A stretch of DNA of 64,000 nucleotides from Limnephilus marmoratus (Eukaryota > Arthropoda > Insecta > Trichoptera > Limnephilidae): assembly GCA_917880885.1 (NCBI GenBank), contig OU862928.1:40846962-40910961 (forward strand), read 5' to 3'. Shown here piece after piece: positions 33,043-44,785 of the stretch; the stretch's first letter is position 1; each line of letters begins with the position of its first letter. Position numbers and translations under genes: made by a program. Under the pieces are notes generated by a model. The model made no database searches. It saw only the letters and a program-made list of their open reading frames with translations, and was not told the DNA's origin.

Positions 33043-33661
33043 TATATAGCCACAAAGTTAATGCTTTTTACAAATATTTTAATTTATTCATTGATAATAT
33101 GTATTATTGTATAAATCGTCGTTGCGCCTGCAAAATCCGACAAACGTTTTTTTTGCAAAATCGGTTTTTTACGCTTTGTGATAGAACGAGACATGGCGGA
33201 TAGGCCTGTAAAACGCGTTTTCTAAAATTATAGCTAGTTTAGAAAACTGCAAATTCAGCTATGTATTTTCGCTTAAAAAATGGCTTTCAAAATACTCTAT
33301 GAAGATTCTTTCACATATCGCATTTTGAACTAAAGTAAAACACTTAATATTGCGCCAGTTAATGACACATGGCGGATTTTGCACTGGATTTTGCACATCT
33401 TGGTTCAGAACGCACATATTACAAGTCACGTGACTGGACAGTGGACAGTTGGGCAGTTTTGTTATGATATTCAGTATTGGTGCACGTGCCAGCGGATTAT
33501 TTACATTCATCAAAAAATAATATTTAAGCTTTTAAAACAGTGTGAAATTACATTACAGTGCACGTGCACTCAGCGCACAATAATTTATACATTTGGACAT
33601 TATTTCTGAAACAGTTTTGGAGAAAGACGTGGGGAATGTATCCCCAGTTGTAATCTTGACC

Positions 33662-35545
33662 ATGAATAATGATGCTGACAGCATACTCAACCCTGAAACG
33701 GGACTGTTTGAACGAGTTGCACTTTCAAATTCTAACGAAAAATGTGATGAGGATCAACTGGGCACAAATAATCATAGGTTTATTTTGAATCACGAAACGG
33801 GACAATTCGAATGCTCTGATGCTAACTCTAATTCTGAAGACGATCTATTGACTAATGTACCGAACATAAAGGACAAACGAAAATTGAATAAAAATTTACG
33901 AATCCTGGGGAAAAAATATAGCGGTATTAAATGAGTAAGTGGACGTACAATTTACGTCAAAAGGGCTCAAAGAAAAATAAAAGAAACACCATGCAATCAT
34001 CATGGCTTGAATTTATCCAATAGATCTTTTCTATGCGGATTGGTTAATGAACAAGCTCGTCTAGACGTGTTTAACTATTTCTGGAGCTTGTCAACATGGG
34101 AAGCTGAGAAAGCCTATATTTTCGGACTTGTAAATATCCGAAGAGTACTCAAGAGGCGACAACGACGACAGCAATTAAAAGGTAGAAGTGCTTGGAAGCG
34201 CAAAATTGGAGTCGACTGCTCCTTACCCAAGCTTATTGGTGAAAAAGTTAGAGTTTGCACAGAGTTTTTCAACGCCACATTATGTTTTACGAAAGATACG
34301 TTTGCTCAATGGATATCATCAACACAGATTGATAAGGAAGATGAGACTCAAAAAGCTGGGAAACAAAAGATCAGAGTTCCTCAGTCTTTGAGGTCAGATT
34401 CCGTTAAAAAACGGTTGGACCTATTGCCTAAAGTTTTGAGTCATTATTGCCGCTCGACTAGTTTAAGAACATACGTGGAGGATTCTTTTAAATCTAAAAC
34501 AGAAATGCATAAAATTTACAAGTCGTGGTCTTCAGAAAACGGCATAACTTGCGTCCAAAGAAAGAAATTCTGTGATATTTTAGAAAGTAACAAAATATCT
34601 ATATTTAAACCACGCAAGGATCAATGAGACACATGCGTGTCCCACAAACAGGGAAATCTAAGTGAAGAAGAATACCAAATTCACATTAATAAGAAAAATG
34701 AGGCAAGAGATGCAAAAAGCTGGCTAATGCATCCTGCTCTGATCAACATTTAGTAGTAACAATGGACCTTCAGAGCACACAGCTTTGTCCGAAACTTTTA
34801 GTATCCTCTCAATATTATAAGCCAAAAATTCAGTTACACGACTTTACCATTCATAAAAACAACACGAAAGATGTTTTTCTGTACTTTTGGTATGAAGGCG
34901 ATGGAGGTGTTTCAGCAAATGAGTTTGTTTCTTGTATTATCGATTTTATAGAAGGAGAAATTAGAAAGGGATTCAAAAAAATTACTTTGATATCGGACGG
35001 CTGCGCTCACCAAAAACAAAAATAAATTCCTCAGCAGTGCTCTGGCAGATATATCGAAGAATATGAATATAGAAATAGAGCAACTCATATTAGAAAAAGG
35101 ACACACAATGATGAAGGTGGATAGCGTCCACTCGACATTGGAAAAGCTTTGTACTCCTCCATTATACTCCCCAACGGATTATGTGGACCGAATGAAGAAA
35201 TCTAGACCTTCCAAACCTTACGTTATTAAGTATCTTGATGAAAGTTTTTTAAGGCTTACGATACACTCCCCAGTAATTACTGCACTATTCGTCCAGGCAA
35301 AAAGGTTGGAGATCCTACAGTTAACCAGATCAGGGGGCTGCTGTACAAACAGGGTGAGGTTATGTACAAACTCCGACACATTGATAACTGGACAACAAAG
35401 GAGGAAGCAAGATTTATACACAACACCAAAACCATTATACACAGAACAGAAAAAAAATGATATGTCTAAGTTTGAGCAATTACAATCCTTAAAATTATAT
35501 ATGCATCGAGATTATCATTCATTTTACAATAATCTTAAACACTGA
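33662..35545 (+). pseudogene. Transposase of the 33117 element, decayed
   Basis: I choose ATG 33662. The N-terminus has two imperfect repeats (ILNPETGLFE, ILNHETGQFE). The middle reads NEQARLDVFNYFW, VRVCTEFFNATL and YVEDSFKSKTEMHKIYKSW. Next come MDLQSTQLCPKLL, VFLYFWYEGDGGVSANEF, TLISDGCAH and ILEKGHTMMKVDSVHSTLE, then in another frame IRPGKKVGDPTVNQIRGLLY and finally HRDYHSFYNNL. The Asp in MDLQ, the Asp in SDGC and the Glu/Asp in the GHT..VDSVHS block are candidate catalytic acids. I know this layout from a widespread arthropod protein family usually left uncharacterised. In-frame stops at 33932 and 34625, and frameshifts near 34740, 35015, 35280 and 35455 (several in A-runs), make it non-functional. 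Confidence 0.8.
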
Positions 35546-36600
35546 TTTTGTTGATTACTATCATACCTTCTATTTTTATAATATTTTAAAGATCTCAATA
35601 GTTATTAGACTAATGTTCAGATTGTTCAGTTTACTAGCAGGCGTTATCATTTTTTATTTACATAACTAAGAAGTTATTTGTTTTGTTTAAAAGTTGTAAT
35701 TATTGTGATTGTATTATTGTTCAATAATGTTTGGTTTGTAATAAGTAACATACTAGTTACTATCTACTTGATTTTATTCTTCCAATAAATAAAATGTAAT
35801 AATCTCGAACAGTGGTTTGATAGATTACATTATGTACCTTATATTTTTATAAAATTTTACAGATCTCAATAGTTATTAGTTATTAGACCAGCAGGAGTTA
35901 TCATTGTTTATTTACATAAATGATATGTTATTTGTTTTGTTAAAATGTTGTAATTATTATGATTGTATTAATGTTGAATAACGTTTGGTTTGTAATAGAT
36001 GTAATACTAGTTACTACAATCTACTTGATTTTATTCTTTCAATAAATAAAATGTAATAATCTCGAATAGTGCTTTGGTAGATTACGTACGTAGTTTCTGC
36101 TTTTTATAAAATTTTAAAGATTTCAATAGTTATTAGACCAGCAGGTTATCATCGTTTATTTATATAACTGAGATGTTATTTATTTTGTTTAAAGTTGTAT
36201 TTATTATGATTGTATTATTGCTGAACATTGTTTGGTTTGTAATAAGTAGGTATAATACTAATGACTAATGACTCTCTACTTGTTTATCTTCCTTTGATAA
36301 ATAAAATATAATAATCTCAAATACCGATTTTGTTAATAACTTAGGTACTTTTTATTTTTATAAAATTTTAACGATCTCAATAGTTATAAGACAAATGTTT
36401 AATTTGCTAGCAGGCGTTATCATTGTTTATTTATGCAACTAAATTGTTAATTTGTTTTGTTAAAATGTTGAGATTAATTTAAAATGATTGAATTATTGCT
36501 CAATAATGTTTAGTTTGTAATAGGTATAATACTACTATCTACTTGATTTTATTCTTTCAATAAATAAAATTTAACGTGTAATAAACTTGTTTTTCCATCT
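35537..36600 (+). repeat. Four tandem ~255-bp blocks in the transposon 3' region
   Basis: Landmark GATCTCAATAGTTAT (or variant) occurs at 35591, 35872, 36119 and 36373, steps of 281, 247 and 254 bp. Every block also has TTTGGTTTGTAATA-type sequence and ends with CTTGATTTTATTC then CAATAAATAAAAT or close variants, so each carries a polyadenylation-signal-like AATAAA. The first block directly follows the transposase stop. Confidence 0.85.
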
Positions 36601-37560
36601 GACTCAAAATATTTTTAGTTCACCTTCACTCGATAATTACTAATTTACAAGTAAACTTTCAGCTGGGAAAGATAAAGATTCGTTAGAAATAGGCTATTGG
36701 TTTGTTAAAAATGCTTTACGTACACGTTAGTACATTTAAATTATATGCAATTAAAGAATTAATATCATTTCTTACTAAATGCAAAATCCATTATGTCTAA
36801 AATATACGTACATTAAAATCCGCTATATGCTGCCTCTAACACAAAGCGTATTTAAAGACCCATACAAAATCAGCTATGTGTCATTTATTCACAAAAACAA
36901 ATATTACTACTAAAGTATTAAATATTTAATTGTAAAATATCATTTATACAAAATCCGACGTAAAGATCTAATTTTCTGTTTATTTGGATTGTAAAAAATG
37001 CGAGCCATTGTTAAATAAATCAGTTTTTTCCTTCTCCTGAAAAGTTACGTTTTTTAACATAGCGGATTTTGCATGCACAGCGACGAAATATAAAAATTTC
37101 TGTCTGGTTTCAGAGCACTCCAAAGCACTTGTGTTATTAATTTGATGAAGTCAGCAAGCGAATGATTGGTTTCCATCACAGTCGTGTTTGCAAATCGCAT
37201 TGCCCAAGGTCATTGCAACAATAGCTTTTAATGGGCAGACTAATGATTGTGGACTTCAGAGGTTAGTTACAGAAATACTGATTATATCAATGAAAAGAAG
37301 TCAAAACAACGATGAAATTTATGACCTATATGTGCAAACACAACAGCTACAAAAATTCTAACGCAATTAAAGCAATGGATCCGGATTACTTTTCCACTAG
37401 CTTTTTGCATGTTGTAGGCAACTAATCGGTAAAAATACTAAGCGATTTGACGTTTAAATGTGAATGAAGCAAGAAGTGTATGATCAATAAAATATTTGAA
37501 GAAAAAAAAAACAAATTTGAATGTAATAAAGCGAGGAGTGTGCCTACACAAAGGCACAGG

Positions 37561-37870
37561 TATTTGTACACCTGCTACTGAGCCACTTCGGTCGCCCGGG
37601 TCAAGGCGTTCAGTATGGGTCTTTTCCCAAAAAGGGGCCAAAAAGGGGCCAGGGAGCTTATAGATCAAATTTTCACTGTGCCTTTTGGATTGTGTAGGTT
37701 TATACACGTAATTTGATACCCATAACGCCTATTTTCCTGATCCAAAGAAGACTCCTTCCACTGAGTCACTTTGGTCGCCGACACTCTTAAAATGGCCCAG
37801 GGAGCTTACTGCTCAATTCAGTTCACCTGCTACTGAACTACTCCAGTCGCTCGGCTCAAGGCGTTCAATA
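37561..37870. repeat. Three degenerate direct repeats
   Basis: CACCTGCTACTGAGCCACTT with GGTCGCC and CAAGGCGTTCAGTAT recurs around 37570, 37757 (partial) and 37818. GGCCAGGGAGCTTA also recurs. Class unknown; no supported coding. Confidence 0.6.
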
Positions 37871-37949
37871 TTTTATTTTATTTTATTGTAAAATCAACTC
37901 CGGATAATTAATCTCTAAATCCGTCATTCTTATCAGCAATCTGAAGTTT

Positions 37950-38190
37950 GGAGGAATTGAACCGCGGAGGGGGAGAGGCGGGTGTGGAGGGGGACGCGGT
38001 AGGGGAACTCTGGAAAGGACATGCAGGGGGGTGGTGGGGGTGAGGCGTCGAAAACCTTCCGATTTATTCGTGCACGAACCAGACGGAAAAACAAAACAAT
38101 GTTGTGAACCCAAAAGTACTTAAATACAAAGAATAAAAACACTAACACTATTTTCTTTGAGTGGCATTGCAACGCTTGCCGGATAGGTTC
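37950..38190 (-). mobile_element. Family E element, partial
   Basis: Minus strand: CCGGCAAGCGTTGCAATGCC head, ACTCAAAGAAAATAGTG, a later CTGCATGTCCTTTCC and pyrimidine-rich DNA. About 100 bp of unrelated sequence separates head and middle. Confidence 0.65.
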
Positions 38191-38199
38191 TCGATACTA

Positions 38200-39070
38200 A
38201 ATTTATTTATTTATTTATTTATTTATTAACGCCCTTTTTCGGGGCTTTTACATATGAAATAGTAAGAAATACACAGTATTTATTGTACATAACTGAACTG
38301 CCTTCGTAACAATATTTTATATTTGTTTAAAGATAAATTGAAGATGTCCACTGACTTGGTATAATTGTTTCCCTCCATTAGTATTCTGGGCAAAGAGGAA
38401 TACATATGGTAGTTAGTTCCAGAATTACTGCACTGAAATAAATCCTGACTCCTAGTATTACGTATTGGAATCCGGAAGTTTATCAATTCGAGCAATATCG
38501 GACTGTCAACTAAATCATTTAGAATTTTATACAGAAATACCAAGTCAGTGAAAGTTCTTCTGTCTGACAATTTGAGCATATTCATATCATTCAAAATAGT
38601 ATTGTAGTTCAACATAATTGCTGGAATACCTATTTTAAAATTAAGAAAACGTAAGAATTTGTTTTGTATTCTTTCAACAGCTTGTACATGTATATTGTAA
38701 TATGGGTTCCAGACGGGAGAATTGTATTCAAGTTGACTTCTAACATATGCAAAATATAACAGTTTTATACACTTAATATTGTTAAAATTTCTAGTTAGCC
38801 TAGTTATAAATCCCAACATTTTTAAGGCCTTATTAGAGATTTCTGTTATGTGGTTAACAAATGAAAGATTAGATTGAAAAGTGATGCCCAAGTCTTTAAT
38901 TTGTGTTAGTGTCTCCAGAGTATTGTTATCAATGTTGTAATTGAAGATCACTGGATTTTTTATTCGAGAAAATCTAACTATATGACATTTTGAGATATTT
39001 AAGTAAAGTCTATTTTCATTACACCAAATTAACAATTTGTTGATATTATCTTGAAGAATGTTAAATAAAA
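38200..39070 (-). pseudogene. LINE Q, 5'-truncated, long open frame
   Basis: About 260 codons are open: DNINKLLIWCNENRLYLNIS, KDLGITFQSNLSFVNHI, KMLGFITRLTRNFNNIKCIK, YVRSQLEYNSPVWNPYY, ERIQNKFLRFLNFKIG and SDRRTFTDLVFLYKILNDL. This is the palm-to-thumb and C-terminal region of a Jockey/CR1-like LINE; the catalytic FADD and the endonuclease are lost. After the stop comes a hairpin (AAGCCCCGAAAAAGGGCGTT) and an AAAT microsatellite (38201-38227). The intact frame suggests a fairly young copy. Confidence 0.85.
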
Positions 39071-39139
39071 CATAAAATTTTGTGATGCTGTGCGGAGGGA
39101 AAGGAGATAAGAAAGACGAAGATAGGTTATTAACCGGCT

Positions 39140-39186
39140 ATCTAAAAGGTGGTCTTTCACCAGGGCGGTACTGAGAGTATCTGCCA
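39140..39186 (-). mobile_element. SINE B scrap
   Basis: AGGTGGTCTTTCACCAGGGC then GGTACTGAGAGTATCTGCCA match the B body. Both ends missing. Confidence 0.55.
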
Positions 39187-39811
39187 GTTATATTGGTAAT
39201 ATCCATTGTCTTCTAAAGTTATTTCGTTACGAGTACAAAATAATGGTTATTTTATATCGGGTATCGAATACGCCACGAATCATCATTTGATTCAATCACC
39301 TGACTGGATCATGATTGGGACGGTCATCCCGTCATTAGACAGGCACTCATCAACCGCCATCACACTATCATCATGCAGGGCCCGCAAGGTTAAACAGAAA
39401 GCATGGTGCGGTCGGAAAACTGCACGTATCATTTTAAAATCGTTAACTTATCGTAATTTTTGTATGAAGAATGGCTTCGGGATGAAAAAGGGAGATTTTT
39501 GTTCAAATTTTCGTGCAGTTAAATCCCTAAGGCGAATTCGATGTGTCTCCCTTGCTATCATTGTGAGAAAAATGATCTAAAGGGTGTTAGAAAAAGAAAA
39601 TGTAATGCTTTATATTCAAATCTAAATTTAATTAAAATATACATCTTTATGAAACCAAAGTTTCCGACCACAATTTGAAAAAAAATTATGATACTTTAGC
39701 TGTCTTTTTCATATAGTAAACAGCTGACCTCTGTTGCGACACCTAAAAACTACAGATAACTACTGACACTAACGTCATATGTTGAGAGAAATTGAAACAT
39801 CATTTATTAGG
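39187..39811. other. Unassigned stretch with a 124-codon frame
   Basis: A plus frame at 39206-39580 is open but shows no motif I recognise and has no splice or start support. No repeat seen. Confidence 0.35.
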
Positions 39812-40112
39812 AAGGCGGGAATGGGTACCGCCGCCACGGAAACCTTTATTGGATAACCAACAACTCTGCCATAGGTCACCCCAAGTGGTTCACTACGTTT
39901 GGTGATTTAGCAGGGGTGCCCGTGTTCATGGGTTGAGGTTTGTCTTGGAGTCAGATGACCGGGACATACTGAACCCCAGATTCCTACCACACTTTAAACC
40001 CTTTTCCTTTCTAAAACTATCCTCTAGTTAATTTCCTTAAAAAAAACCTCCACACAGCATCCCCAAGGAAGATATAGGCCCTGAGGGAAATTATGTGAAG
40101 CTCAAGTAAAAA
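39812..40112 (+). mobile_element. Family A element, short subfamily
   Basis: Head AAGGCGGGAATGGGTACCGC, the internal deletion shared with 988 and 4729 (GATGACCGGGACATACTGAA), then the 3' end; the right arm of the hairpin is lost (CCTGAGGGAAATTATGTGAA) before the poly-A. Confidence 0.8.
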
Positions 40113-40271
40113 AAAAAGTAAGTATATACATTTTCACGTACACCATCAAAAATGAATATCTAACTGGACTTAACGTCCATTCTAAAGAATGCTGCGTATT
40201 AATCTGGAGCAGGGGTAATGCTCACTGAAGGTGTCCGCAAGTAGATCGGATATGATCGGCTGTCTTCGTAA

Positions 40272-40296
40272 CCGTTCGAGTATTAGACTCGAACGG
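40272..40296. repeat. Perfect 10-bp inverted repeat
   Basis: CCGTTCGAGT, loop ATTAG, ACTCGAACGG. The surrounding sequence does not fold into a full tRNA, so this is only a hairpin. Nearby, CAACTACACAAACGAC is repeated twice at 40327-40370. Confidence 0.8.
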
Positions 40297-40737
40297 GCGA
40301 CCTCTATTGAAACAACGACAGATTAACTACACAAACGACAAAGACAACTACACAAACGACATCTGTCGAGAGACATATTTTCATATTCACTTCAACCATC
40401 ATGTTTTTATATGGCGAATTTAATAAATTCATTATTAAAATTGAAAATATTTAAAACTTTATTGTTAAAATATTTCTAAATCTAAGGTATGCTTAAAAAA
40501 TTACCGCTTTATGCGAATACAATCGAAATTTGACCTTAACACCGTTCAGCGGAACACCGCCTTGTTCCACATTATAAAATCAAAGGAAAATTATTTAATT
40601 CTCAGCTTCTAGTATACCCTATTATGTTTTTTATTATTCTAATAATCAATGACTTGAAAAGTTTTGCAATACGTCTTCTCTCTTCATACAGACAAGAGTA
40701 AAAAAATATCAAGTCAATAATTTATAGTCAGCGATAC

Positions 40738-40832
40738 CTTTTTTTACATTAGCTCCACACAGAAGGCCCCGAGGAAAATAATTTCCTCCAGTGCCTGCGC
40801 CATCTTTGAGGATGCTGTGTGTAGGGTCGATT
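40738..40832 (-). mobile_element. 3' end of an A or LINE T element
   Basis: TTTTTACATTAGCTCCACAC, hairpin region CCGAGGAAAATAATTTCCTC, then GGATGCTGTGTGTAGGGTC. This segment is common to A and LINE T, so the source cannot be told. Confidence 0.7.
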
Positions 40833-41329
40833 TAAGCCGCCTATACCCGAATATCTACCGATTTCTTACAGGTCTCCCTTATTTGATGCTTTTAAGCTCT
40901 TAAAAAATTACATGTTATTTTTTAAGATAATATCTAGACGCGTTCCATGCCGAAACACAAATTATATAAAATTCTCTCCATAGAAAAAAATCGCAAAGCA
41001 TGTTTTGAAGATTATTATAAATACGTTTGTTTTAGTTATTTCACAAGTTATAGTTGTGAAAAAATCCACAATGTTTCTATGATACTTAAGACGCCTTCCA
41101 CGAGATTTTTGCTCTATTTTAAACGAGTCGTATTTTATTGCTTTAAATATTAGCGCGCTCCTCTAACATTCGTAATTACATATCTCTCCATCTTATTCTT
41201 TTTGGGCGCGGATGCATCGCCTTAATGTAATAACTTGCAGTTAAAATCCCGCTTCACAGGTTTTGCTGCTAGACCTTGCAGACGGCTTTTAAATTTGGCT
41301 TCGCCCAGTTGGTGACCATTTTATAAATC
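40833..41329. other. Unassigned stretch
   Basis: No supported feature. A 68-codon plus frame at 40947 shows no domain. Confidence 0.35.
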
Positions 41330-41610
41330 CGATAAGAACTAGTTGCAAAAATAGCTGGTTTCTTGGATCCACTGTGATCCAGAGACAGCTAGTCACCGGG
41401 ACAAAGTAACCGCGACAGGTAATGATGTAATAAAGAACCGCGCGGTACTATTATTCACAACTGCCCCTTGCAATAATAATCACATTTTTGTTAATCTCTC
41501 CATATCCGGAGAGATACGAAAAATTACAAATCCGTAGTACTTACGTCTGCCAGGCGATACTAATCACGCAAACTGTTGACGTAAGTGGCGCCATCTTTTA
41601 GCACTGCTTT
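41330..41610 (-). repeat. Dispersed repeat G, copy 2
   Basis: Reverse complement matches 7118-7420 (see blocks there). Here the block CTCTCCATATCCGGAGAG (41497-41514) is a perfect palindrome; the first copy has one change. Confidence 0.7.
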
Positions 41611-42734
41611 AATCCGGTTCTATTACAAAAATATATTTGTGTACAAACTTCACGTACAAAAACGGTTTTGCGTTAAGCGCGGCATCATAGTCGCATTCTT
41701 AAATTTCAACCGTAAAGTCTCTAGCTGGTTAATTAATACTGTTTCATTGTCAACACTCTGTAAATCTTTCAAACAATAAATATGTATTATTTAAGATGAA
41801 TATATACGTGAAATCCTATTTAGATACTATTTTGATTAATATTTACGACGAATCGGCTGACAGTATGAACATTAAAAAATATGCTACGGATAAATCGAAG
41901 CTTTTACTAGCTTTTCTGTGTATTGGAATTATAATAAAATTATTATTTACGTAACAAAAAATATAAGCGTAAACCACAAAAAAAAAAGTTTTTTCATGAC
42001 TTAACTATGAAGTAACACAAGAAACGATTTTTAAAAAATACCCCTTTATGGCTAAGACTATTTTTGAGCTTTTCCATGTTCTAACTTTTTTCGTTCCTAT
42101 AAAATTATGCACAAAATAAATAAAAACCATTTTTTCGCTTACTAGCCTCGTGCAAAAAGACCCTCGATTTTAAAATTTTGCAGGCATGAGATTCGAAATA
42201 TTTCTAGCGTTTATATTCCTCTTAACATGGAAAAATAACTGAACAATATGGCAACACAAACGGAAGAAATAATGATGCACGTGTCAATTTTTTTTTAAAT
42301 CGACTGGAGGTTTAGAATTAAATTCACCCAGGCTTGACGAAATTTGACAAATTTCAACACGGACAGAATGTTAGCATATCATTGCTAAAATGAATAAAAT
42401 CACTTTTTTATTTCCTTTCATTCGATAATTAGACGGAAGTTTAATTTAAAAAAAAACGTTATTATGGAAGTGTCATTGCTTACCAAAATTTTTCAAATTT
42501 GATCCCATTTCGTTGGAATGTTTTTAATATTTTTAATTGATTTTTTGGATTTGAGAATACATTTGTTTCCTTTCGTAACCACTGTGTATCTATTGATAAC
42601 ACATCGAATAAGATTGGGTTTTGTTGGGTTATGTTAGGTTTCAAACTCTGTCATTTTGATAGCTTTTTGTTTGACAAGCCCCCAAAGGGCTCACAAACTC
42701 CAACGGCTGGGAGGGCTTTGAAGCAAAGAATGGA
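41611..42734. other. Mostly unassigned AT-rich stretch
   Basis: 41720-41785 ends CACTCTGTAAATCTTTCAAA then CAATAAA, matching the 3' end of LINE Q at 47165-47200, so a LINE tail remnant is likely. The rest is unassigned. Confidence 0.4.
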
Positions 42735-43535
42735 CGGTTACCTCGAGAGTGTTTTCTCTTGGGGTAAAAATAATCTCGATGAATTTAATGTTTCAAAGAC
42801 GCAATCATGTCTAAAAGTCTAAAAGGGGTCAAAATGAAAATCTAGTCTCCTTCAACGGAAGCAATCTTCCGAACAGGCCCTCCATTGATATGCTTGGTGT
42901 AACCCTAAGTGACCAGCTCATATATGAGGGCTCCATCGAAGCTAGAGTAAAGTTAGCCTCCCAAAAACTTGTCGTACTGTACAGGGCCCGCAGATACTTT
43001 AATAGTACACAACTGCTAACCCTGTACAAATCACAAGTGCGCCCTACGGTTGAATTTGGCAGCCACCTCTGGTCCGGAGCTCCAAAATACCTGAAAAATA
43101 CCCTCGACTCTGTGAAGAACCGGGCGGTCCGTTTGATAGATTCTCCCATCTTAACAGACGGATTGCGATCTTTAGAGCACAGGCGTCCTGTGGGAATGCT
43201 ATCCTTGTTCTAACGGTATTTCAATGGAAGATACTCCGAGGAACTAGCGTCATTGACCCCTTCGGCCCCGGTGCATTGTCGGGAAACACGCCAAACGCGC
43301 ACCCAGTGTACGTACACGGTTGGAATCTGTCACATCATGAGAACGAATCGCTTCTACGACTCGTTCTTGAGTTCAACAGCTCGGCTGTGGAACGATTTGC
43401 CGGCCTCTGTGTTTTCTCTCTCCTACAATATAAGCTTCTTTAAGACTTTTCACAAGTTCACTCTTTCCTTTCCTCAAAAAGGCCTTCCACACAGCATCTT
43501 CAATGATGACATAGGCCCCGAGGCAAATTATTTTC
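42735..43535 (+). pseudogene. LINE T C-terminal region
   Basis: Read with frameshifts: WGKNNLDEFNVSKTQSC, LVSFNGSNLPNRPSIDMLGV, RVKLASQKLVVLYRARRYFN, VEFGSHLWSGAPKYLKNTLD, RLIDSPILTDGLRSLEHRRP, RETRQTRTQ and FLSSTARLWNDLPASVF. This follows the palm of the reverse transcriptase; the catalytic centre is absent. It ends near 43535 in the region that in the 23071 copy becomes the shared A/T tail. Frame breaks near 42830 and 43213 make it non-coding. Confidence 0.85.
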
Positions 43536-44281
43536 TATCCTTTGCCTGTTTAACAATTGATCAAATTCTGACAGCTGGACACAATTTGATCAAAGCGTAA
43601 AACGGTCCGAGAATCGGCGCATTAGTGGATCGATCAAGCATTGAAATATCAAAACGTTGCTGATTATCAATTTGATGGTGGACGCCATCTTTATTTTAAA
43701 CAAAACCATTTAACGTAAAAAAAATATCAACCGCTATCTAATTTAACACAAAAAAGCGGAGCTTTCGTGATGATTCTGTTGAGTCTAGCAAAAAATACTA
43801 GAAACACCACTACACTAAATTCACAAAACAAAACTTTTTACATTGAAGAAATTACTCTACATTTTTGAGGTTAAAAAATGACCGGGTCATTATTAAGTAG
43901 GTACCTACTGTGAGCAGATCGAGCAGATGCTTAGTGGCTACCGAACTGAATTCACAGCCTTCTGTATTTAAAATAGAAACAAAGCCAGTGAAATGGCGGG
44001 AACTTCCGCCATTGGATGCATTGTTATTTTTACTTTTTCTCGTGTAAATGGCAGTCTACACAACATAGTGCTGCAAGGCGGTAGGTACCTACTCCAAATT
44101 AAGAACTAAGTAGATTTCTGCATAGCTGGGAGTTTATTCGCGAATGGCTTTCTTCTTATTAACATTATTTTTTGACAAATAATTTTTTGTTGTTGATTAA
44201 TTGACATTAATTAAAAATGGTGGTCTCTGTCACGTCTTTGAGAGGAAGACTCTCTACTATGAATCCAGTGGTCGCGGTGCC
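43536..44281. other. Unassigned stretch
   Basis: No supported feature. Confidence 0.35.
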
Positions 44282-44409
44282 GCCTCTGGGACTGACCAGC
44301 AGTAGTTACCCGAAAAACGAAAGGTCCTGGGTTCGAGTCCCAGAGATGCAAGTATCTTTTTCTGATTCCAGATTTTCGATTGAGTTTCGCTAATATTGTC
44401 TTCATTTAA
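44282..44409 (+). mobile_element. SINE D, head type 2
   Basis: GAAAGGTCCTGGGTTCGAGT followed by CCCAGAGATGCA is the tRNA-like T-arm (B box); then the D tail AGATTTTCGATTGAGTTTCG and CTAATATTGTCTTCATTTA. The 5' part of the head differs from the other D copies and its start is unclear. Confidence 0.65.
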
Positions 44410-44553
44410 TTAAATATTACAATTTATTTGTGTTTTTCGTGTACGTAATCTCGTTTTTAAATAAAAAAAAGGAATTTTACCAAATTGAAAGTATATACCT
44501 AATATCGTTTTGTACTTATTCGTTTTGTTGTGGCGATAATTATCTCGGGTATA

Positions 44554-44600
44554 CTTATTTATTTATTTATTTATTTATTACACGCCCTGATGGGCTTTTA
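44554..44600 (-). mobile_element. LINE Q 3'-end fragment
   Basis: Minus strand: TGTAAAAGCCCATCAGGGCG then TGTAATAAATAAATAAATAA. It is the hairpin plus microsatellite tail of LINE Q with no coding part left. Confidence 0.75.
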
Positions 44601-44632
44601 CATTATAATTTATAATGGTGGAACTATATAAC

Positions 44633-44785
44633 TGTATTGCGAACGTGTTGTGTCCTCCTGCGCAGAGATATAGTGGTAAGTGATTGGCCATCCACTTTCC
44701 TTGCATACCTTGTTTTTCCTACACATATTATCACCCAATACAGCAAACACCATTTCGTCTCGCTTCGTTTAAAGTGTTTGTATTC
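44633..44785 (+). repeat. Dispersed repeat R, copy 2
   Basis: See 15700-15845 for the shared blocks. The two copies lie in opposite orientations. Confidence 0.75.

Larger units (their letters stand above)
33117..37085 (+). mobile_element. Complete ~3.97-kb DNA transposon, possibly Sola-like
   Basis: The ends are inverted over ~23 bp (CGTCGTTGCGCCTGCAAAAT left; CGTCGCTGTGCATGCAAAAT on the right, read in reverse) and flanked by AAAT on both sides (33113-33116, 37086-37089), a 4-bp target duplication. Between them lie subterminal repeats of a GCAAAATCCGCTATGT word, a decayed transposase (33662-35545) and a 3' region of four ~255-bp tandem blocks. A 4-bp duplication is reported for Sola elements and a few others; assignment is inference. 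Confidence 0.8.

Noticed and set aside
40272..40296. tRNA or transcription terminator hairpin
   Set aside because: Only the hairpin is present; no cloverleaf can be drawn and no gene is upstream.
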